From Ideonella paludis (GTDB lineage: Bacteria; Pseudomonadota; Gammaproteobacteria; Burkholderiales; Burkholderiaceae_C): DNA of 64,000 bases. Position 1 is the first letter of the stretch. Each line of letters opens with the position of its first letter. The DNA lies in NCBI RefSeq assembly GCF_018069865.1, contig NZ_JAGQDG010000006.1:1-64000 (forward strand), in the 5' to 3' direction. The position numbers were made by a program, and so were the translations under genes. Positions 47,847-60,089 of the stretch are shown in pieces. A model generated the notes under the pieces. It searched no databases. It had not been told where the DNA came from and worked only from the letters and a program-made list of their open reading frames with translations.

Positions 47847-49322
47847 TCAGTTGATCTTGGACGCTGCCACGTGCTTGAGCAGCTCGGTGACGGACACATG
47901 CATCACATCCGTGAAGGGCTTGGGATACAGGCCCATGGCCAACACAGCCACAGCCAGGATGCCCAACATCACGAACTCACGCGAGTTCAAATCGGTCAGC
48001 TCGCGGACGTTGTCGTTCGCCACATCACCAAAGTAAACGCGCTTGACCATCCACAGGGTGTAGGCCGCGCCAAAAATCAGCGCCGTGGCCGCCAAGGCGC
48101 CAATCCAGAAGTTGTACTGCACGGCGCCCAAGATCACCATCCACTCGCCGATGAAGCCTGCCGTGCCTGGCAGACCGGCATTGGCCATGGAGAACAGCAC
48201 CGCAAAGCCCACGAACTTAGGCATGGTGTTGACCACGCCGCCATAGGCTGCGATCTCTCGAGAGTGAACGCGGTCGTAGAGCACGCCGATGCACAAGAAC
48301 ATGGCGCCCGAGACAAACCCGTGCGAAATCATCTGCACGATGCCGCCCGCCATGCCCAACTCATTGAAGAGGAAGAAGCCCAGAGTCACGAAGCCCATGT
48401 GTGCAATCGATGAATAGGCGACCAGCTTCTTCATGTCTTGCTGAACCATGGCCACCAAGCCGATGTAGATCACGGCAATCAGGGACAGCGTAATGATGAG
48501 CCATGCGTACTCATGAGCCGCATCCGGGGCGATGGGCATGGAGAAACGCAGGAAACCATAAGCGCCCAGCTTCAGCATGATGGCGGCCAGCACCACCGAG
48601 CCGCCAGTAGGCGCCTCGACGTGGGCGTCCGGCAACCAGGTGTGCACTGGCCACATCGGCACCTTGACCGAGAAGGCTGCAAAGAAGGCAAAGAACAGCA
48701 AGGTCTGCGCCGACATGGGCAGCGGCATCTTGTGCCAAGTCTGGATGTCAAAGCTGCCACCAGCCTTGAAATACAGATAGGTCAAGGCAATGAGCATCAA
48801 GAGCGAGCCCAGCAGCGTATACAGGAAGAACTTGAAGGCCGCATAGACCCGACGCGGACCGCCCCAAATCCCGATGATGATGTACATCGGGATCAAGGTC
48901 GCTTCAAAGAAGACGTAGAACAGCAGACCATCGGCGGCAGCAAAGACGCCAATCATCAAGCCCGACAGGATCAGGAACGCACCCAGGTACTGGTGGGCAC
49001 GGTCGGTGATGACTTCCCAGGCTGCGATCACCACAATGATGGTGATGAAGGCCGTCAGCAGCACAAACCACACCGAGATGCCGTCCACACCCAGGTGGTA
49101 GTTGACTTTGAAGGACTCAATCCAGGGCAGTTTCTCGACGAACTGCAAACTGGCTGATGCAGTGTCAAAGCCCGTGATCAGGGGCAAGGTGACCAAGAAG
49201 GACACCACGGCGCCCACCAAGGCCATCCAGCGGGCGGAATCGGCACGCTCGTCGCGACCGAAAGCCAGCAAGACGGTGCCGAATGCAATCGGCAACCAAA
49301 TGGCAACACTCAAATAACCCAT
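47847..49322 (-). CDS. nuoM: NADH-quinone oxidoreductase subunit M
   Basis: A 491-residue membrane subunit. FFEATLIPMYIIIGIWGGPR contains the key Glu; VHTWLPDAHVEAPTGGSVVL and KLGAYGFLRFSMP are conserved proton-channel segments. Sits between nuoL and nuoN with short gaps. Confidence 0.97.
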   Translation of the reverse strand: MGYLSVAIWLPIAFGTVLLAFGRDERADSARWMALVGAVVSFLVTLPLITGFDTASASLQFVEKLPWIESFKVNYHLGVDGISVWFVLLTAFITIIVVIAAWEVITDRAHQYLGAFLILSGLMIGVFAAADGLLFYVFFEATLIPMYIIIGIWGGPRRVYAAFKFFLYTLLGSLLMLIALTYLYFKAGGSFDIQTWHKMPLPMSAQTLLFFAFFAAFSVKVPMWPVHTWLPDAHVEAPTGGSVVLAAIMLKLGAYGFLRFSMPIAPDAAHEYAWLIITLSLIAVIYIGLVAMVQQDMKKLVAYSSIAHMGFVTLGFFLFNELGMAGGIVQMISHGFVSGAMFLCIGVLYDRVHSREIAAYGGVVNTMPKFVGFAVLFSMANAGLPGTAGFIGEWMVILGAVQYNFWIGALAATALIFGAAYTLWMVKRVYFGDVANDNVRELTDLNSREFVMLGILAVAVLAMGLYPKPFTDVMHVSVTELLKHVAASKIN

Positions 49323-49343
49323 TCTTTTTCTCCGCCTGTCCGA

Positions 49344-51365
49344 TCAATGGCCCATCAGGCTCGAAAGAAATGGCCACAACTGCCAGGTCATCAAACCGAA
49401 GATACCCAGCACCATCACGAGCGCATACAGCGACAAATAACCTGTCTGGAATGTTCTGACCACGCCAGCCAAGGCCCCAACACCTTGCGCTGAGCCATTG
49501 ACCACAGCGCCGTCAATCAAGGCCATGTCGCCGCCCTTCCAGAGGCCAACACCCAGCTTGCGGGCACCAGCGGCCAACACATTCTCATTGAACCAGTCCA
49601 TGTAGTACTTGTTCTCCAAGATGCGAACCACGGGCGACAAGGCGCGTCCGATAGCCGCAGGAATGGCCGGGTTGACCATGTAGAAGTAGTAGGACACCGC
49701 CACACCAGCCACCGCCAACCAGAAGGGCAAGGTGGACACCGCGTGCAGGGCCATCGCCGTTGCGCCGTGGAAATGCCCGGCAATGACCGACATGGCAGGA
49801 TGAGCGGCCGCGTTGACCACGATGGCATCCTTCAGGAAGTCACCGTAGAGCATGGGCTGGATCGTCAGGTAGCCGATCAGCACAGAGGGAATAGCCAACA
49901 ACACCAGAGGCGCGGTCACCACCCACGGCGATTCATGCGGCGCATGGTGCTCGCCATGATCGTCGTGATGATCGTGCTCACCAGGGAAGGGCTTGTGATG
50001 GAAGTGCTCCTTGCCGTGGAAGACCAGGAAGTACATCCGGAAGCTGTAGAAGGCCGTCACAAAGACACCCGCTACGACGGCGAAGTACGCAAACCCAGCA
50101 GCCGGCAAGGTGCTGGCATGCACCGCTTCGATGATGGAGTCCTTCGAATAAAAGCCCGCGAAGAACGGCGTGCCGATCAAGGCCAGCGAGCCCAGCAAGG
50201 ACGTGATCCAGGTGATGGGCATGTACTTGCGCAGCCCACCCATGTTGCGGATGTCCTGATCATGGTGCATACCGATGATGACCGAGCCGGCCGCCAAGAA
50301 CAGCAAAGCCTTGAAGAACGCGTGCGTCATCAGGTGGAAAACGGCCACGTTGTAGGCAGAAACACCCAGGGCCACCGTCATGTAACCCAGCTGCGACAGC
50401 GTCGAGTAGGCCACCACGCGCTTGATGTCGTTCTGGATGATGCCCAGGAAGCCCATGAACAAGGCCGTGATAGAGCCAATCACCAGCACAAAGTTGAGTG
50501 CCGTATCGCTCAGCTCAAACAGCGGCGACATGCGAGTCACCATGAAGATACCCGCTGTCACCATGGTCGCAGCGTGAATCAGCGCAGAGATAGGTGTTGG
50601 GCCTTCCATCGAGTCAGGCAGCCAGACATGCAGGGGGAACTGCGCCGACTTGCCCATCGCGCCGATGAACAAGCAGATGCACGTCACGCTCAACAGCGCC
50701 CAGTCAGTGCCAGGGAAACCCAACTTGGCCAGATCGCCCGCCTTGGCAAAGACTTCGGTGTAGTTCAGCGAGCCGGTGTAGGCCAAAACCAGACCAATGC
50801 CCAAGATGAAGCCGAAGTCACCCACACGGTTGACCAGGAAAGCCTTCATGTTGGCGAAGATGGCCGTGGGCTTCTTGAACCAGAAGCCGATCAGCAGGTA
50901 GGACACCAAACCCACAGCTTCCCAACCGAAGAAGAGCTGGAGGAAGTTGTTGCTCATCACGAGCATCAACATCGAGAAGGTGAACAAAGAGATGTAGCTG
51001 AAGAAGCGGTGATAGCCCGGATCTTCTTCCATGTAGCCGATGGTGTAGATGTGCACCATCAGCGACACGAAGGTGACCACGCACATCATCATCGCCGTCA
51101 GGCCGTCGACCATGAAGCCGACTTCCATCTTCAAGGGGCCAAGCGTCATCCACTCATAGACAGTGGCATTGAAGCGAGCGCCGTCCACGGCCACATCTTT
51201 CAGCACCATGGCTGAAATGATGAAGGCGATCAGCACACCCAGGATGGTGACGACGTGCGAAGCGCGCCGTCCGATGACTTTGCCAAAGAGACCGGCAACG
51301 ATGGAGCCCGCGAGAGGCGCCAAGGGGACAGTCAGCAGCAGGGATTGGGAGAGTTGGGTAGACAT
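49344..51365 (-). CDS. nuoL: NADH-quinone oxidoreductase subunit L
   Basis: A 673-residue membrane subunit with the long C-terminal lateral helix expected of NuoL. FFGWEAVGLVSYLLIGFWF, FPLHVWLPDSMEGPTPISAL and HLMTHAFFKALLFLAAGSVI are core channel segments. A His-rich stretch (EHFHHKPFPGEHDHHDDHGE) lies near residue 460, a variable loop that might bind metal. Confidence 0.97.
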   Translation of the reverse strand: MSTQLSQSLLLTVPLAPLAGSIVAGLFGKVIGRRASHVVTILGVLIAFIISAMVLKDVAVDGARFNATVYEWMTLGPLKMEVGFMVDGLTAMMMCVVTFVSLMVHIYTIGYMEEDPGYHRFFSYISLFTFSMLMLVMSNNFLQLFFGWEAVGLVSYLLIGFWFKKPTAIFANMKAFLVNRVGDFGFILGIGLVLAYTGSLNYTEVFAKAGDLAKLGFPGTDWALLSVTCICLFIGAMGKSAQFPLHVWLPDSMEGPTPISALIHAATMVTAGIFMVTRMSPLFELSDTALNFVLVIGSITALFMGFLGIIQNDIKRVVAYSTLSQLGYMTVALGVSAYNVAVFHLMTHAFFKALLFLAAGSVIIGMHHDQDIRNMGGLRKYMPITWITSLLGSLALIGTPFFAGFYSKDSIIEAVHASTLPAAGFAYFAVVAGVFVTAFYSFRMYFLVFHGKEHFHHKPFPGEHDHHDDHGEHHAPHESPWVVTAPLVLLAIPSVLIGYLTIQPMLYGDFLKDAIVVNAAAHPAMSVIAGHFHGATAMALHAVSTLPFWLAVAGVAVSYYFYMVNPAIPAAIGRALSPVVRILENKYYMDWFNENVLAAGARKLGVGLWKGGDMALIDGAVVNGSAQGVGALAGVVRTFQTGYLSLYALVMVLGIFGLMTWQLWPFLSSLMGH

Positions 51366-51387
51366 TTCTCTGGGGCTCCGTGCGGGG

Positions 51388-51702
51388 TTACCCCTTCAGC
51401 GTGTCGAGCTCGTCCACCGCAATGGTGGAGCGATTCCGGAACAGCACGACCAAGATGGCCAAGCCGATGGCTGACTCAGCAGCCGCCACGGTCAGAATGA
51501 AAAAGACGAAAACTTGCCCAGCCATATCGCCCAGATAGTGCGAGAAGGCCACGAAATTCATATTCACCGCCAGCAGCATCAGCTCGATGGCCATCAGCAG
51601 CACGATCAGGTTGCGGCGGTTCATGAAAATGCCCACCACCGACAAGGCGAACAAGAAGCCGCCCAGGGTCAGGAAGTGATACAGCGAGACGCCCGTGCTC
51701 AT
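51388..51702 (-). CDS. nuoK: NADH-quinone oxidoreductase subunit K
   Basis: A 104-residue, three-helix subunit. [20 protein letters not shown] carries the conserved membrane Glu residues used in proton coupling (with a second Glu in [11 protein letters not shown]). Overlaps nuoJ by 4 nt. Confidence 0.97.
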   Translation of the reverse strand: MSTGVSLYHFLTLGGFLFALSVVGIFMNRRNLIVLLMAIELMLLAVNMNFVAFSHYLGDMAGQVFVFFILTVAAAESAIGLAILVVLFRNRSTIAVDELDTLKG

Positions 51703-52337
51703 GCCTGGCCTCCTTCTTGTTTCTGTGCCTCGGAGGGCTGGTCCACCACAGCCGCCATCTTGACGACGCGCAGGCGGTCCGCCGCTTTGACGCGCACCTG
51801 CTCAGACGGGTTCTGATACCGGCTGTCCTTGCGCTTGCGCAGTGTCAGGGCAATGGCAGCGACCATGGCCACCAACAGCAGCACTGCGGCCACCTGCAGC
51901 GGATAGAGATACTGCGTGTAGATCTCAACCCCCAAAGCGCGGGTGTTGCCCAGCTTGAGGACCGCAGGGTCCATGGCATCTGCGACCGGCAGATTGAAGC
52001 CCTGCTTCATGACCAAGGCCATCTCCAGCGCGATCAGCACGCCGATAAAGGCTGCCAACGGGAAGTGTGTCCAAAAGCCTTCACGCATGCTGTCCGTGTT
52101 GATGTCCAGCATCATCACGACAAACAAGAAGAGCACCATCACGGCGCCGACATAGACCAGCACCAAGGTGATGGCCAAGAACTCGGCCTTCAACAGCATC
52201 CACACACAAGATGCGTTGAAGAAGGCCAGCACCAAGAACAATGCGGCATGCACGGTGCTACGCGCCGTAATCACTCTGAAGGCTGAAAACAACAGCACAC
52301 CAGAGAACAGGTAGAACAAAGCGGAGATGGTCGTCAT
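51699..52337 (-). CDS. nuoJ: NADH-quinone oxidoreductase subunit J
   Basis: A 212-residue membrane subunit. [20 protein letters not shown] and [20 protein letters not shown] (with the conserved Tyr-Val-Gly pi-bulge region) identify NuoJ. A charged cytosolic tail follows the last helix. Overlaps nuoK. Confidence 0.97.
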   Translation of the reverse strand: MTTISALFYLFSGVLLFSAFRVITARSTVHAALFLVLAFFNASCVWMLLKAEFLAITLVLVYVGAVMVLFLFVVMMLDINTDSMREGFWTHFPLAAFIGVLIALEMALVMKQGFNLPVADAMDPAVLKLGNTRALGVEIYTQYLYPLQVAAVLLLVAMVAAIALTLRKRKDSRYQNPSEQVRVKAADRLRVVKMAAVVDQPSEAQKQEGGQA

Positions 52338-52402
52338 AGGTAAAACGCGCCGATAAGTTGCTGCGCCTAGGTCAGCGGGCTACAAAGCCCGCAACGCCCG
52401 GC

Positions 52403-52900
52403 TTAGCGGTACTTGGCGTCAGCCTCCTTGTTGGCTGCGATGTCCTTCTCGTAGCGGTCACCCACTGCGAGCAGCATCTCCTTGGTGAAATAGAGGTCGC
52501 CACGCTTTTCGCCGTGGTATTCGAAGATGTGCGTCTCGACGATCGAGTCCACTGGGCAGCTCTCTTCGCAGAAACCGCAGAAGATGCACTTGGTCAGGTC
52601 GATGTCATAGCGCGTGGTACGGCGCGAACCGTCATCCCGCTGGCCGGCTTCGATGGTGATGGCCATGGCCGGGCAAACGGCTTCGCAGAGCTTGCAGGCA
52701 ATGCAGCGCTCTTCACCGTTTTCATAGCGGCGCAGCGCATGCAGCCCCCGGAATCGCGGCGACAGCGGCGTCTTTTCTTCGGGGAACTGCACCGTGATGT
52801 TGCGGGACAGGAAATGTCGTCCTGTGAGGGCCAGGCCTTTCCAAAGCTCTAGGAGCAGGAAGCTGGAGAACAGGTCTTTGAGGGGAGTAGCAGCAGACAT
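52403..52900 (-). CDS. nuoI: NADH-quinone oxidoreductase subunit I (two 4Fe-4S)
   Basis: A 165-residue ferredoxin-like subunit. Two CxxCxxCxxxCP motifs, [12 protein letters not shown] and [12 protein letters not shown], bind clusters N6a and N6b passing electrons to NuoB. ATG 52900 gives the standard start ([14 protein letters not shown]); the longer ORF overlaps nuoH and is rejected. Confidence 0.97.
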   Translation of the reverse strand: MSAATPLKDLFSSFLLLELWKGLALTGRHFLSRNITVQFPEEKTPLSPRFRGLHALRRYENGEERCIACKLCEAVCPAMAITIEAGQRDDGSRRTTRYDIDLTKCIFCGFCEESCPVDSIVETHIFEYHGEKRGDLYFTKEMLLAVGDRYEKDIAANKEADAKYR

Positions 52901-52916
52901 GGATGGGCGCCTTGCC

Positions 52917-53984
52917 TTACTTCCAAATGTTGAACGGTGACTGGATCCACAGGCCGACAACGACCAGCCAAACCAGGGTCACGGGAATGAAGATCTTCCA
53001 GCCCAGACGCATGATCTGGTCATAACGGTAGCGCGGGAATGAGGCGCGGACCCAGAGGAACATGGTGACTACGACGAAGGTCTTGAGTCCGAGCCAGATC
53101 CAGCCAGGGATCCAATTGAAGACCGCCGAATCGATAGGAGGCAACCAGCCGCCCAAGAAGAACAACACGGTCAGCATGGACACCAAAATCATGTTGGCGT
53201 ATTCGGCCAAGAAGAACATGGCAAAGGACATGCCCGAATACTCAATCATGTGGCCGGCCACAATTTCAGACTCACCTTCCACCACGTCAAAGGGGTGACG
53301 GTTGGTTTCAGCCAAGCCAGAGATGAAGTAGACGACAAAGATAGGCAACAGAGGCAGCCAGTTCCAGGACAGGAAGTTCAAGCCCATGTCAGCAAACTGG
53401 CCCTTGTCCTGCTGCATCACTACATCGATGAGGTTCAGACTGCCCGAAACCATCAGCACGATGACCAGGGCGAAACCCATGGCGATCTCATAGGAGACCA
53501 TTTGGGCAGAGGCCCGAAGTGCACCCAAGAACGCGTACTTGGAGTTCGAGGCCCAACCGGCAATGATCACACCATAAACCTCCAAGGAGGTGATGGCCAT
53601 CAGGAACAGCAAGCCCGCATTGACGTTAGCCAGGACCACATCCGGCCCGAAGGGGATGACCGCCCATGCCGCGAGTGCCGGCATGATGGTCATGATGGGG
53701 CCGAGGAAGAACAGGCCCTTGTTGGCCGCCGTCGGGCGAATGATTTCCTTGAAGATCAGCTTGACCGCGTCGGCGATCGGCGTCAACAGACCTTTGGGAC
53801 CGACTCGGTTAGGACCGGGGCGGACCTGCGACCAGGCAATCGCCTTACGCTCCCAGAGCGTCAGATAAGCCACGCAGCCCATCAAGGGCGCGACCACGGC
53901 AACGATCTTGATCAGCGACCACACGACGGCCCACAGTGTGGGCCCCATGGTCGAGAGACCGAGTTGATAGAGTTGTTCGATCAT
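52917..53984 (-). CDS. nuoH: NADH-quinone oxidoreductase subunit H
   Basis: A 355-residue membrane subunit forming part of the quinone chamber. [20 protein letters not shown] and [20 protein letters not shown], then [20 protein letters not shown] are NuoH signatures with the conserved acidic loop ([15 protein letters not shown]). Confidence 0.97.
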   Translation of the reverse strand: MIEQLYQLGLSTMGPTLWAVVWSLIKIVAVVAPLMGCVAYLTLWERKAIAWSQVRPGPNRVGPKGLLTPIADAVKLIFKEIIRPTAANKGLFFLGPIMTIMPALAAWAVIPFGPDVVLANVNAGLLFLMAITSLEVYGVIIAGWASNSKYAFLGALRASAQMVSYEIAMGFALVIVLMVSGSLNLIDVVMQQDKGQFADMGLNFLSWNWLPLLPIFVVYFISGLAETNRHPFDVVEGESEIVAGHMIEYSGMSFAMFFLAEYANMILVSMLTVLFFLGGWLPPIDSAVFNWIPGWIWLGLKTFVVVTMFLWVRASFPRYRYDQIMRLGWKIFIPVTLVWLVVVGLWIQSPFNIWK

Positions 53985-54004
53985 GTGTGTTCCCGTCTCG
54001 TCTC

Positions 54005-56323
54005 TCAGGCCGCAGCGACCTTGCTCACCGAGATCTCACCAAACATCGCGCCCAGGGCCGCGGTGTCGGGGTGGCCTGCAGGTACTCGAATGGTGTTGGC
54101 CGCCAAGCTGCTGTCCAACACGGCGGGCAAGACCACACTGGCCGAGCCCTGGCTGACGAGCACTCGGGCGCCTTCGGTCAAACCCAAGGCCGCCCAGACA
54201 GCCTGCGGCAAACTGGCCTTGGGAGCGCGTGCATCCGCCGTGCGCTGCAGGGCGTCAGCGCGGCGCACCAGCGCATCCGTGCTGTAAATGGGCACGTCAG
54301 CCACACGCTGCAGTGCGCCGGCGGCCACAGGCACGCCACCGGCCTTGATCTCGTTGCTCAGTTTTCCGGGCAGGCTGTTGACGTCGCCGAGAGCCTCCGC
54401 GCGGACTTCTTCCACCGACTCTTGCTCAAAGCCTTGCAGGCCGAGCAAGTTGCCCAGCACCCGCAAGACCTTCCAGGCGGGACGGGAATCGCCCAGCGCC
54501 TTCACGACGCCGTGGAAACTCTGCAAACGGCCTTCGGCATTCACATAGCTGCCTGCAGTCTCGGTGAACGGTGCAATGGGCAGCAAGACGTCGGCGTTGT
54601 CGACAGCAGCATCACGGAAGGAGGTCAAAGCAACCACCAAGCCAGTGCCCTTGAGCGCCGCTGTGGCTGCAGCAGCATTGCCTGCGTCCAGAGCCGGCTC
54701 AACATTCAGCAAGAGCAAAGCCTTCATGGGTTGGCTCAGCATTTGGCCCGCGTTCAGGCCGGCCTCACGGGGCTGAGCGCCCACCAATTGCGCGCCCACA
54801 GCGTTCGCAGCGGCGCCGAAAACACCAACCTTGGCACCCGTCTGCTGGCCAATCCAGTTGGCCAGTGCCAGCAAGGCCGAGGCTTGGGGGTGCTGCTGGG
54901 CTGCGTTGCCCAGGAGGATGGCCGACTGTTGGCCCGACATCAAAGCGTCTGCGACAGCCTGCGCGGCCGCGTCAGCCTGCCCGGACACCGGAGAGGCCGC
55001 ACCCTTGGCTGAAGCCACAGCCGCGGCCACGTTCGCCAAGGTTTGCAGCCATTCGCTGGGCGCGGCGGTCAGGCGACCTGCCAAGCTCATGGCCCAATCG
55101 TCATGCACGGCGTTCAAGCTGAACACTTGCGCGCCACGGCGAGTGGCCTGGCGCAGACGCTGTGCGAACAGCGGGTGGTCTTTGCGCAGGAAGGAGCCCA
55201 CGACCAAGGCACGGTCCAAGGTAGACAGCTCGGCAATAGGCATGCCCAGCCACTGAGCGCCCTGTCCCAACGTGAAGTCGGCATGACGCAGACGGTGGTC
55301 GATGTTGTCGCTGCCCAAACCGCGGACCAGCTTCGCAAGCAGGTGGAGCTCTTCCACGGTGCTGTGCGCGGTGCCCAATGCGCCGATACCTTGCGCACCG
55401 AACTCACCCTTGACGCGCTTCAGGCCATCGGCGACATAGCCCAGCGCCGTGTTCCAGTCGACGGTGATCCACTCGCCGCCTTGCTTGATCATGGGGGCAG
55501 TCAGACGCTGAGCGCTGTTGAGCGCTTCGTAGCTGAAACGGTCACGGTCAGCAATCCAGCATTCATTGACCGCTTCGTTTTCCAGCGGCACCACGCGCAT
55601 GACCTGATGGTTCTTGACCTGAACAATCAGGTTGGCCCCTGTGGAGTCATGAGGGCTGACGCTCTTGCGACGCGACAGCTCCCAAGTGCGCGCGTTGTAG
55701 CGGAAGGGCTTGCTGGTCAGCGCCCCGACCGGGCACAGATCGATCATGTTGCCCGACAGCTCAGAGTCAATGGTCTGGCCGACGAAGGTGGTGATCTCGG
55801 AGTGCTCGCCGCGATGCTGCATGCCGAGCTCCATCACGCCAGCCATTTCTTGGCCGAAGCGGACGCAGCGGGTGCAGTGGATACAGCGGCTCATCTCTTC
55901 CATGCTGATGAGCGGACCCACGTTCTTGTGGAACACCACGCGCTTCTCTTCTTCGTAGCGTGAGGCTGTGCCGCCGTAGCCCACGGCCAAGTCTTGCAAC
56001 TGGCACTCGCCGCCTTGGTCGCAGATCGGGCAATCCAGGGGGTGGTTGATCAGCAGAAATTCCATGACCGACTTCTGGGCCTTGAGGGCCTTGTCGGACT
56101 TGGTGCGCACGATCATGCCTTGTGTCACGGGCGTGGCACAGGCCGGCATGGGCTTGGGGGCCTTTTCCACATCGACCAAGCACATGCGACAGTTGGCGGC
56201 GATGGAAAGCTTTTTGTGATAGCAGAAGTGAGGGATATAGGTGCCTGCGGCATCTGCAGCATGCATCACCATGCTGCCCACAGGGACCGAGACCTTCTTG
56301 CCGTCGAGTTCGATTTCAACCAT
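54005..56323 (-). CDS. nuoG: NADH-quinone oxidoreductase subunit G
   Basis: A 772-residue Fe-S subunit. The N-terminal 2Fe-2S segment (THE pattern [20 protein letters not shown] with CATPVTQG) is followed by [14 protein letters not shown] and [14 protein letters not shown] for 4Fe-4S clusters, then a molybdopterin-oxidoreductase-like domain without a cofactor role. The C-terminal ~250 residues are Ala-rich and less conserved, as usual in betaproteobacteria. Confidence 0.96.
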   Translation of the reverse strand: MVEIELDGKKVSVPVGSMVMHAADAAGTYIPHFCYHKKLSIAANCRMCLVDVEKAPKPMPACATPVTQGMIVRTKSDKALKAQKSVMEFLLINHPLDCPICDQGGECQLQDLAVGYGGTASRYEEEKRVVFHKNVGPLISMEEMSRCIHCTRCVRFGQEMAGVMELGMQHRGEHSEITTFVGQTIDSELSGNMIDLCPVGALTSKPFRYNARTWELSRRKSVSPHDSTGANLIVQVKNHQVMRVVPLENEAVNECWIADRDRFSYEALNSAQRLTAPMIKQGGEWITVDWNTALGYVADGLKRVKGEFGAQGIGALGTAHSTVEELHLLAKLVRGLGSDNIDHRLRHADFTLGQGAQWLGMPIAELSTLDRALVVGSFLRKDHPLFAQRLRQATRRGAQVFSLNAVHDDWAMSLAGRLTAAPSEWLQTLANVAAAVASAKGAASPVSGQADAAAQAVADALMSGQQSAILLGNAAQQHPQASALLALANWIGQQTGAKVGVFGAAANAVGAQLVGAQPREAGLNAGQMLSQPMKALLLLNVEPALDAGNAAAATAALKGTGLVVALTSFRDAAVDNADVLLPIAPFTETAGSYVNAEGRLQSFHGVVKALGDSRPAWKVLRVLGNLLGLQGFEQESVEEVRAEALGDVNSLPGKLSNEIKAGGVPVAAGALQRVADVPIYSTDALVRRADALQRTADARAPKASLPQAVWAALGLTEGARVLVSQGSASVVLPAVLDSSLAANTIRVPAGHPDTAALGAMFGEISVSKVAAA

Positions 56324-56341
56324 GTTCTTCGTGTCCGCGTT

Positions 56342-57688
56342 TTAGACGTAGGCAGGGACCACGCAGGTCTTGTGCTCGACGTGATGGACAAATTCGTCGC
56401 GGAAGTGCTTGAGCATGCCGCGCACTGGCATGGCCGCCGCATCACCCAGGGCGCAGATGGTGCGGCCCATGATGTTCTCGGCGACGTTGTCCAGCAAGGC
56501 CAAATCTTCCATGCGGCCTTCACCGTGTTCGATGCGGCTGACCAGGCGGTGCAGCCAGCCTGTGCCCTCGCGGCACGGTGTGCATTGACCGCAGGATTCG
56601 TGGGCATAGAAGTAAGACAAACGCAGCAGGCTCTTGACCATGCAACGCGTCTCATCCATGACGATGACTGCGCCTGAACCCAGCATGGAGCCGGCCTTGG
56701 CGATGGAGTCATAGTCCATGGTGCAGTCCATCATCACGGACGCAGGCAACACCGGTGCCGACGAGCCCCCAGGAATGACGGCCTTCAGCTTCTTGCCGCC
56801 TTTGACACCACCGGCCAACTCCAACAGTTTGGAGAACGGCGTGCCCATCGGAATCTCGTAGTTGCCGGGACGTTCCACGTCGCCCACCATCGAGAAAATC
56901 TTGGTGCCGCCGTTGTTAGGCTTGCCGCACTCCAGATAGGCTTGGCCGCCGTTGCGGATGATCCAAGGCACGGCTGCAAAGGTTTCGGTGTTATTGATGG
57001 TCGTCGGCCGGCCATACAAACCAAAGCTCGCAGGGAACGGCGGCTTGAAGCGAGGTTGCCCCTTCTTGCCTTCCAGCGACTCCAGCAAGGCCGTTTCTTC
57101 ACCGCAGATGTAAGCGCCAAAACCATGATGAGCATGGAGTTGGAAGCTGAAGCTGCTGCCCAGGATGTTGTTGCCCAACAAGCCTGCGGCGCGGGCTTCT
57201 TCCAAGGCTGCTTCAAAGCGCTCGTAAGTGCCGAAGATCTCGCCGTGGATGTAGTTGTAGCCCACTGTGATGCCCATCGCGAAAGCCGCAATGGCCATGC
57301 CTTCGATCACGCTGTGCGGGTTGTACTGAAGGATGTCGCGGTCTTTGCAGGTGCCCGGCTCGCCTTCGTCCGAATTACAGACGAGGTATTTCTGCCCTGG
57401 GAAGGCGCGGGGCATGAAGCTCCACTTCAGGCCTGTCGGGAAACCAGCGCCGCCGCGGCCACGCAAGCCCGAGGCCTTCACTTCCGCAATCACCTGGTCT
57501 TGCGTCATCGGCTCAGTGCCATCGACGCCCAAGATTTTGCGCAGCGCTTGGTAGCCACCACGCGCTTGGTAATCCGCCAGATGCCAATTGCTGCCGTTCA
57601 GGTCTGCGTAGATCTGGGCACCGATGTGACGACCATGGAAACAAGTGTGATCGCCGGTACTCTGGAAACGTGAGAGATCGAGGGTCAT
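56342..57688 (-). CDS. nuoF: NADH-quinone oxidoreductase subunit F (NADH/FMN binding)
   Basis: A 448-residue subunit. [16 protein letters not shown] binds NADH, the FMN region follows ([17 protein letters not shown]), and [12 protein letters not shown] binds cluster N3. It accepts hydride from NADH. It starts 2 nt after the nuoE stop. Confidence 0.97.
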   Translation of the reverse strand: MTLDLSRFQSTGDHTCFHGRHIGAQIYADLNGSNWHLADYQARGGYQALRKILGVDGTEPMTQDQVIAEVKASGLRGRGGAGFPTGLKWSFMPRAFPGQKYLVCNSDEGEPGTCKDRDILQYNPHSVIEGMAIAAFAMGITVGYNYIHGEIFGTYERFEAALEEARAAGLLGNNILGSSFSFQLHAHHGFGAYICGEETALLESLEGKKGQPRFKPPFPASFGLYGRPTTINNTETFAAVPWIIRNGGQAYLECGKPNNGGTKIFSMVGDVERPGNYEIPMGTPFSKLLELAGGVKGGKKLKAVIPGGSSAPVLPASVMMDCTMDYDSIAKAGSMLGSGAVIVMDETRCMVKSLLRLSYFYAHESCGQCTPCREGTGWLHRLVSRIEHGEGRMEDLALLDNVAENIMGRTICALGDAAAMPVRGMLKHFRDEFVHHVEHKTCVVPAYV

Positions 57689-57690
57689 GC

Positions 57691-58215
57691 TCAGACCGCC
57701 TTTCCAGATTCAGAGGCCTTGATCAAGTCGACCATTTCGTCGAGCTTGTCGTTGCTCATGTAGCTCAGCATTTGGCGGTCATTGACCAGCATCACGGGTG
57801 CATCGGCACAAGCGCCTAAACATTCGCACTTGGCCACGGTAAACAGGCCGTCGGCGGTGGTGCCACCGTCCTCGACACCGAGCTTCTTGCAGAGATGCTC
57901 CAGCGCCTGTTGGCCGTTGCGCAGCTGGCAAGGCAGGTTTGTGCACACGTTCAACTTGTACTTACCCACCGGGTGCTGGTTGTACATGTTGTAGAAGGTG
58001 GTGACTTCGTGCACGGCCATCGCTGGCATACCCAAGTACTCAGCGATTTGAGCTTCGGCGTCCGTCGACACCCAACCCTGTTCCTGCTGAACAATGGACA
58101 AGCAGGCCATCACAGCGGATTGCGCCTGCTCTTTCGGGTACTTGGCAACCTCTTTGGCAAATCGGGCCAAGGTCGCGTCACTCAGCTTCACAGCGGTGGT
58201 TTGAGCTGCAGTCAT
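57691..58215 (-). CDS. nuoE: NADH-quinone oxidoreductase subunit E (2Fe-2S)
   Basis: A 174-residue thioredoxin-like subunit. CTNLPCQ and [16 protein letters not shown] supply the four cysteine ligands of cluster N1a. The N-terminal helical part ([20 protein letters not shown]) is standard. Overlaps the nuoD stop by 4 nt. Confidence 0.97.
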   Translation of the reverse strand: MTAAQTTAVKLSDATLARFAKEVAKYPKEQAQSAVMACLSIVQQEQGWVSTDAEAQIAEYLGMPAMAVHEVTTFYNMYNQHPVGKYKLNVCTNLPCQLRNGQQALEHLCKKLGVEDGGTTADGLFTVAKCECLGACADAPVMLVNDRQMLSYMSNDKLDEMVDLIKASESGKAV

Positions 58216-59465
58216 CGATCAATCTCACCAAACACAATGTCCATGGTCCCGATGACTGCCACGGCGTCGGCAATCATGTGGCCACGGGCCATTTCATCCA
58301 GAGCGGCCAAATGGGCGAAGCCTGGGGCGCGGATCTTCAAGCGATAAGGCTTGTTGGCGCCATCGCTCATCAGGTAGATACCAAACTCACCTTTGGGGTG
58401 CTCGACGGCGGCATACGCCTCGCCTTCGGGCACGTGGAAGCCTTCGGAAAAGAGCTTGAAGTGATGGATCAGCTCTTCCATCGAGGTCTTCATCTGCACG
58501 CGCGACGGCGGAGCGACCTTGTGGTTGTCGGTGATCACGGGGCCGGGGTTCTTGCGCAACCAATCCACGCATTGCTTGATGATGCGGTTGGACTGGCGCA
58601 TCTCTTCCACGCGAACCAAGTAGCGGTCATAGGTATCGCCACCCACGCCTACCGGCACGTCGAAGTCCATCTTCGCGTACACATCGTAAGGCTGGGTCTT
58701 GCGCAGATCCCATTCCACCCCAGAGCCGCGCAACATCGCACCGGTGAAGCCGAGGTTCAGTGCACGCTCAGGCGACACCACGCCAATGCCGACCGTACGC
58801 TGCTTCCAGATGCGGTTGTCGGTCAGCAGGGTTTCGTATTCATCGACCAGCTTGGGGAAGCGATTGGTGAAGTCTTCGATGAAGTCCAACAACGAGCCTT
58901 GGCGGTTCTCGTTGAGCTGCTTGATCGCGCGCTCATTCTTGATGCGGCTGACCTTGTACTGCGGCATGCTGTCCGGCAGGTCGCGATAGACACCACCTGG
59001 GCGGAAGTAGGCCGCATGCATCCGCGCACCCGACACCGCTTCGTACATATCAAAGAGGTCTTCGCGCTCGCGGAAGCAATAGATACAGATATTCATCGCG
59101 CCGCAGTCCAGGCCATGACAGCCCAGCCACAGCAAGTGATTCAGCAGACGCGTGATTTCCGAGAACATCACGCGGATGTACTGCGCACGCTCCGGGACTT
59201 CGATGCCCAACAGCTTTTCGATGGCCAAGCAATAGGCATGCTCGTTGCACATCATCGAGACGTAATCCAGACGGTCCATGTAGGGCAAGGACTGGATGTA
59301 GGTCTTCTGCTCGGCGAGTTTTTCGGTGGCGCGATGCAGCAAGCCGATGTGCGGGTCGGCGCGTTGGATCACTTCACCGTCCAACTCCAGCACCAAACGC
59401 AGCACACCGTGGGCTGCCGGGTGCTGAGGACCGAAGTTCAGCGTGTAGTTCTTAATTTCTGCCAT
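58212..59465 (-). CDS. nuoD: NADH-quinone oxidoreductase subunit D (49 kDa-type)
   Basis: A 417-residue subunit. [20 protein letters not shown] with the quinone-site His, [20 protein letters not shown] and [15 protein letters not shown] are hallmarks. It forms the quinone-binding pocket with NuoB. Separate from nuoC, as in most betaproteobacteria. Confidence 0.97.
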   Translation of the reverse strand: MAEIKNYTLNFGPQHPAAHGVLRLVLELDGEVIQRADPHIGLLHRATEKLAEQKTYIQSLPYMDRLDYVSMMCNEHAYCLAIEKLLGIEVPERAQYIRVMFSEITRLLNHLLWLGCHGLDCGAMNICIYCFREREDLFDMYEAVSGARMHAAYFRPGGVYRDLPDSMPQYKVSRIKNERAIKQLNENRQGSLLDFIEDFTNRFPKLVDEYETLLTDNRIWKQRTVGIGVVSPERALNLGFTGAMLRGSGVEWDLRKTQPYDVYAKMDFDVPVGVGGDTYDRYLVRVEEMRQSNRIIKQCVDWLRKNPGPVITDNHKVAPPSRVQMKTSMEELIHHFKLFSEGFHVPEGEAYAAVEHPKGEFGIYLMSDGANKPYRLKIRAPGFAHLAALDEMARGHMIADAVAVIGTMDIVFGEIDR

Positions 59466-59477
59466 GGCTGATAACCT

Positions 59478-60077
59478 TTAGTGCAGGCCGCCGTAGTTGT
59501 CTTCACGGATGACACGCGGGGTGATCTCGCGCGGCTCAATGGACACAGGCTGATAGACCACGCGGCGCTGTTCCGCGTCGTAGCGCATTTCGACATGGCC
59601 CGACACCGGGAAGTCCTTGCGCATGGGGTGACCGATAAAGCCATAGTCCGTCAAGATGCGGCGCAAGTCCTGATGGCCTTCAAAAATGATGCCGTAGAAG
59701 TCAAAGGCTTCGCGCTCGAACCAGTTGGCGGAATTCCAAATCGGCGTCACGGCAGGCACCACAGGCAGGTCGTCGTTTGGTGCGAACACCTTGAGACGAA
59801 CGCGCCAGTTCAAGCTCACTGATAGCAAGTGGGAGACCACGCAAAAACGCAGGCCGTCCCACGGTTGATCTTTGTAGCTGGACATGTCCAAGCCGCACAA
59901 ATCAATCAGTTGTTCAAACTTCAGCTTTGGGTGATCGCGCAGCGTGGTGGCCACATCGATCAGATCAGCAGCCGCCACCGTGATGGTGATCTCGCCGCGC
60001 TCGCGCTTGAAATCTCGAATGCGTTCCCCCAGAACCTCGTGCAAGGCCGCCTGGAGTTGGTCAAGTCGTTGGGTCAT
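59478..60077 (-). CDS. nuoC: NADH-quinone oxidoreductase subunit C (30 kDa-type)
   Basis: A 199-residue subunit. [20 protein letters not shown] and [20 protein letters not shown] form the signature of the 30-kDa subunit. The N-terminal half is typically variable. Lies 12 nt from nuoD and nuoB. Confidence 0.97.
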   Translation of the reverse strand: MTQRLDQLQAALHEVLGERIRDFKRERGEITITVAAADLIDVATTLRDHPKLKFEQLIDLCGLDMSSYKDQPWDGLRFCVVSHLLSVSLNWRVRLKVFAPNDDLPVVPAVTPIWNSANWFEREAFDFYGIIFEGHQDLRRILTDYGFIGHPMRKDFPVSGHVEMRYDAEQRRVVYQPVSIEPREITPRVIREDNYGGLH

Positions 60078-60089
60078 GAATCTGTTGCC

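Noticed and set aside
49743-51215. 490-codon open frame on the plus strand
   Set aside because: It is antisense to nuoL, is rich in His, Gln and Arg as expected from a GC-rich reverse frame, and has no domain or ribosome site. The same applies to long plus-strand frames over 6539-8038, 17075-18724, 18724-19950, 12853-14193 and 46158-47258.
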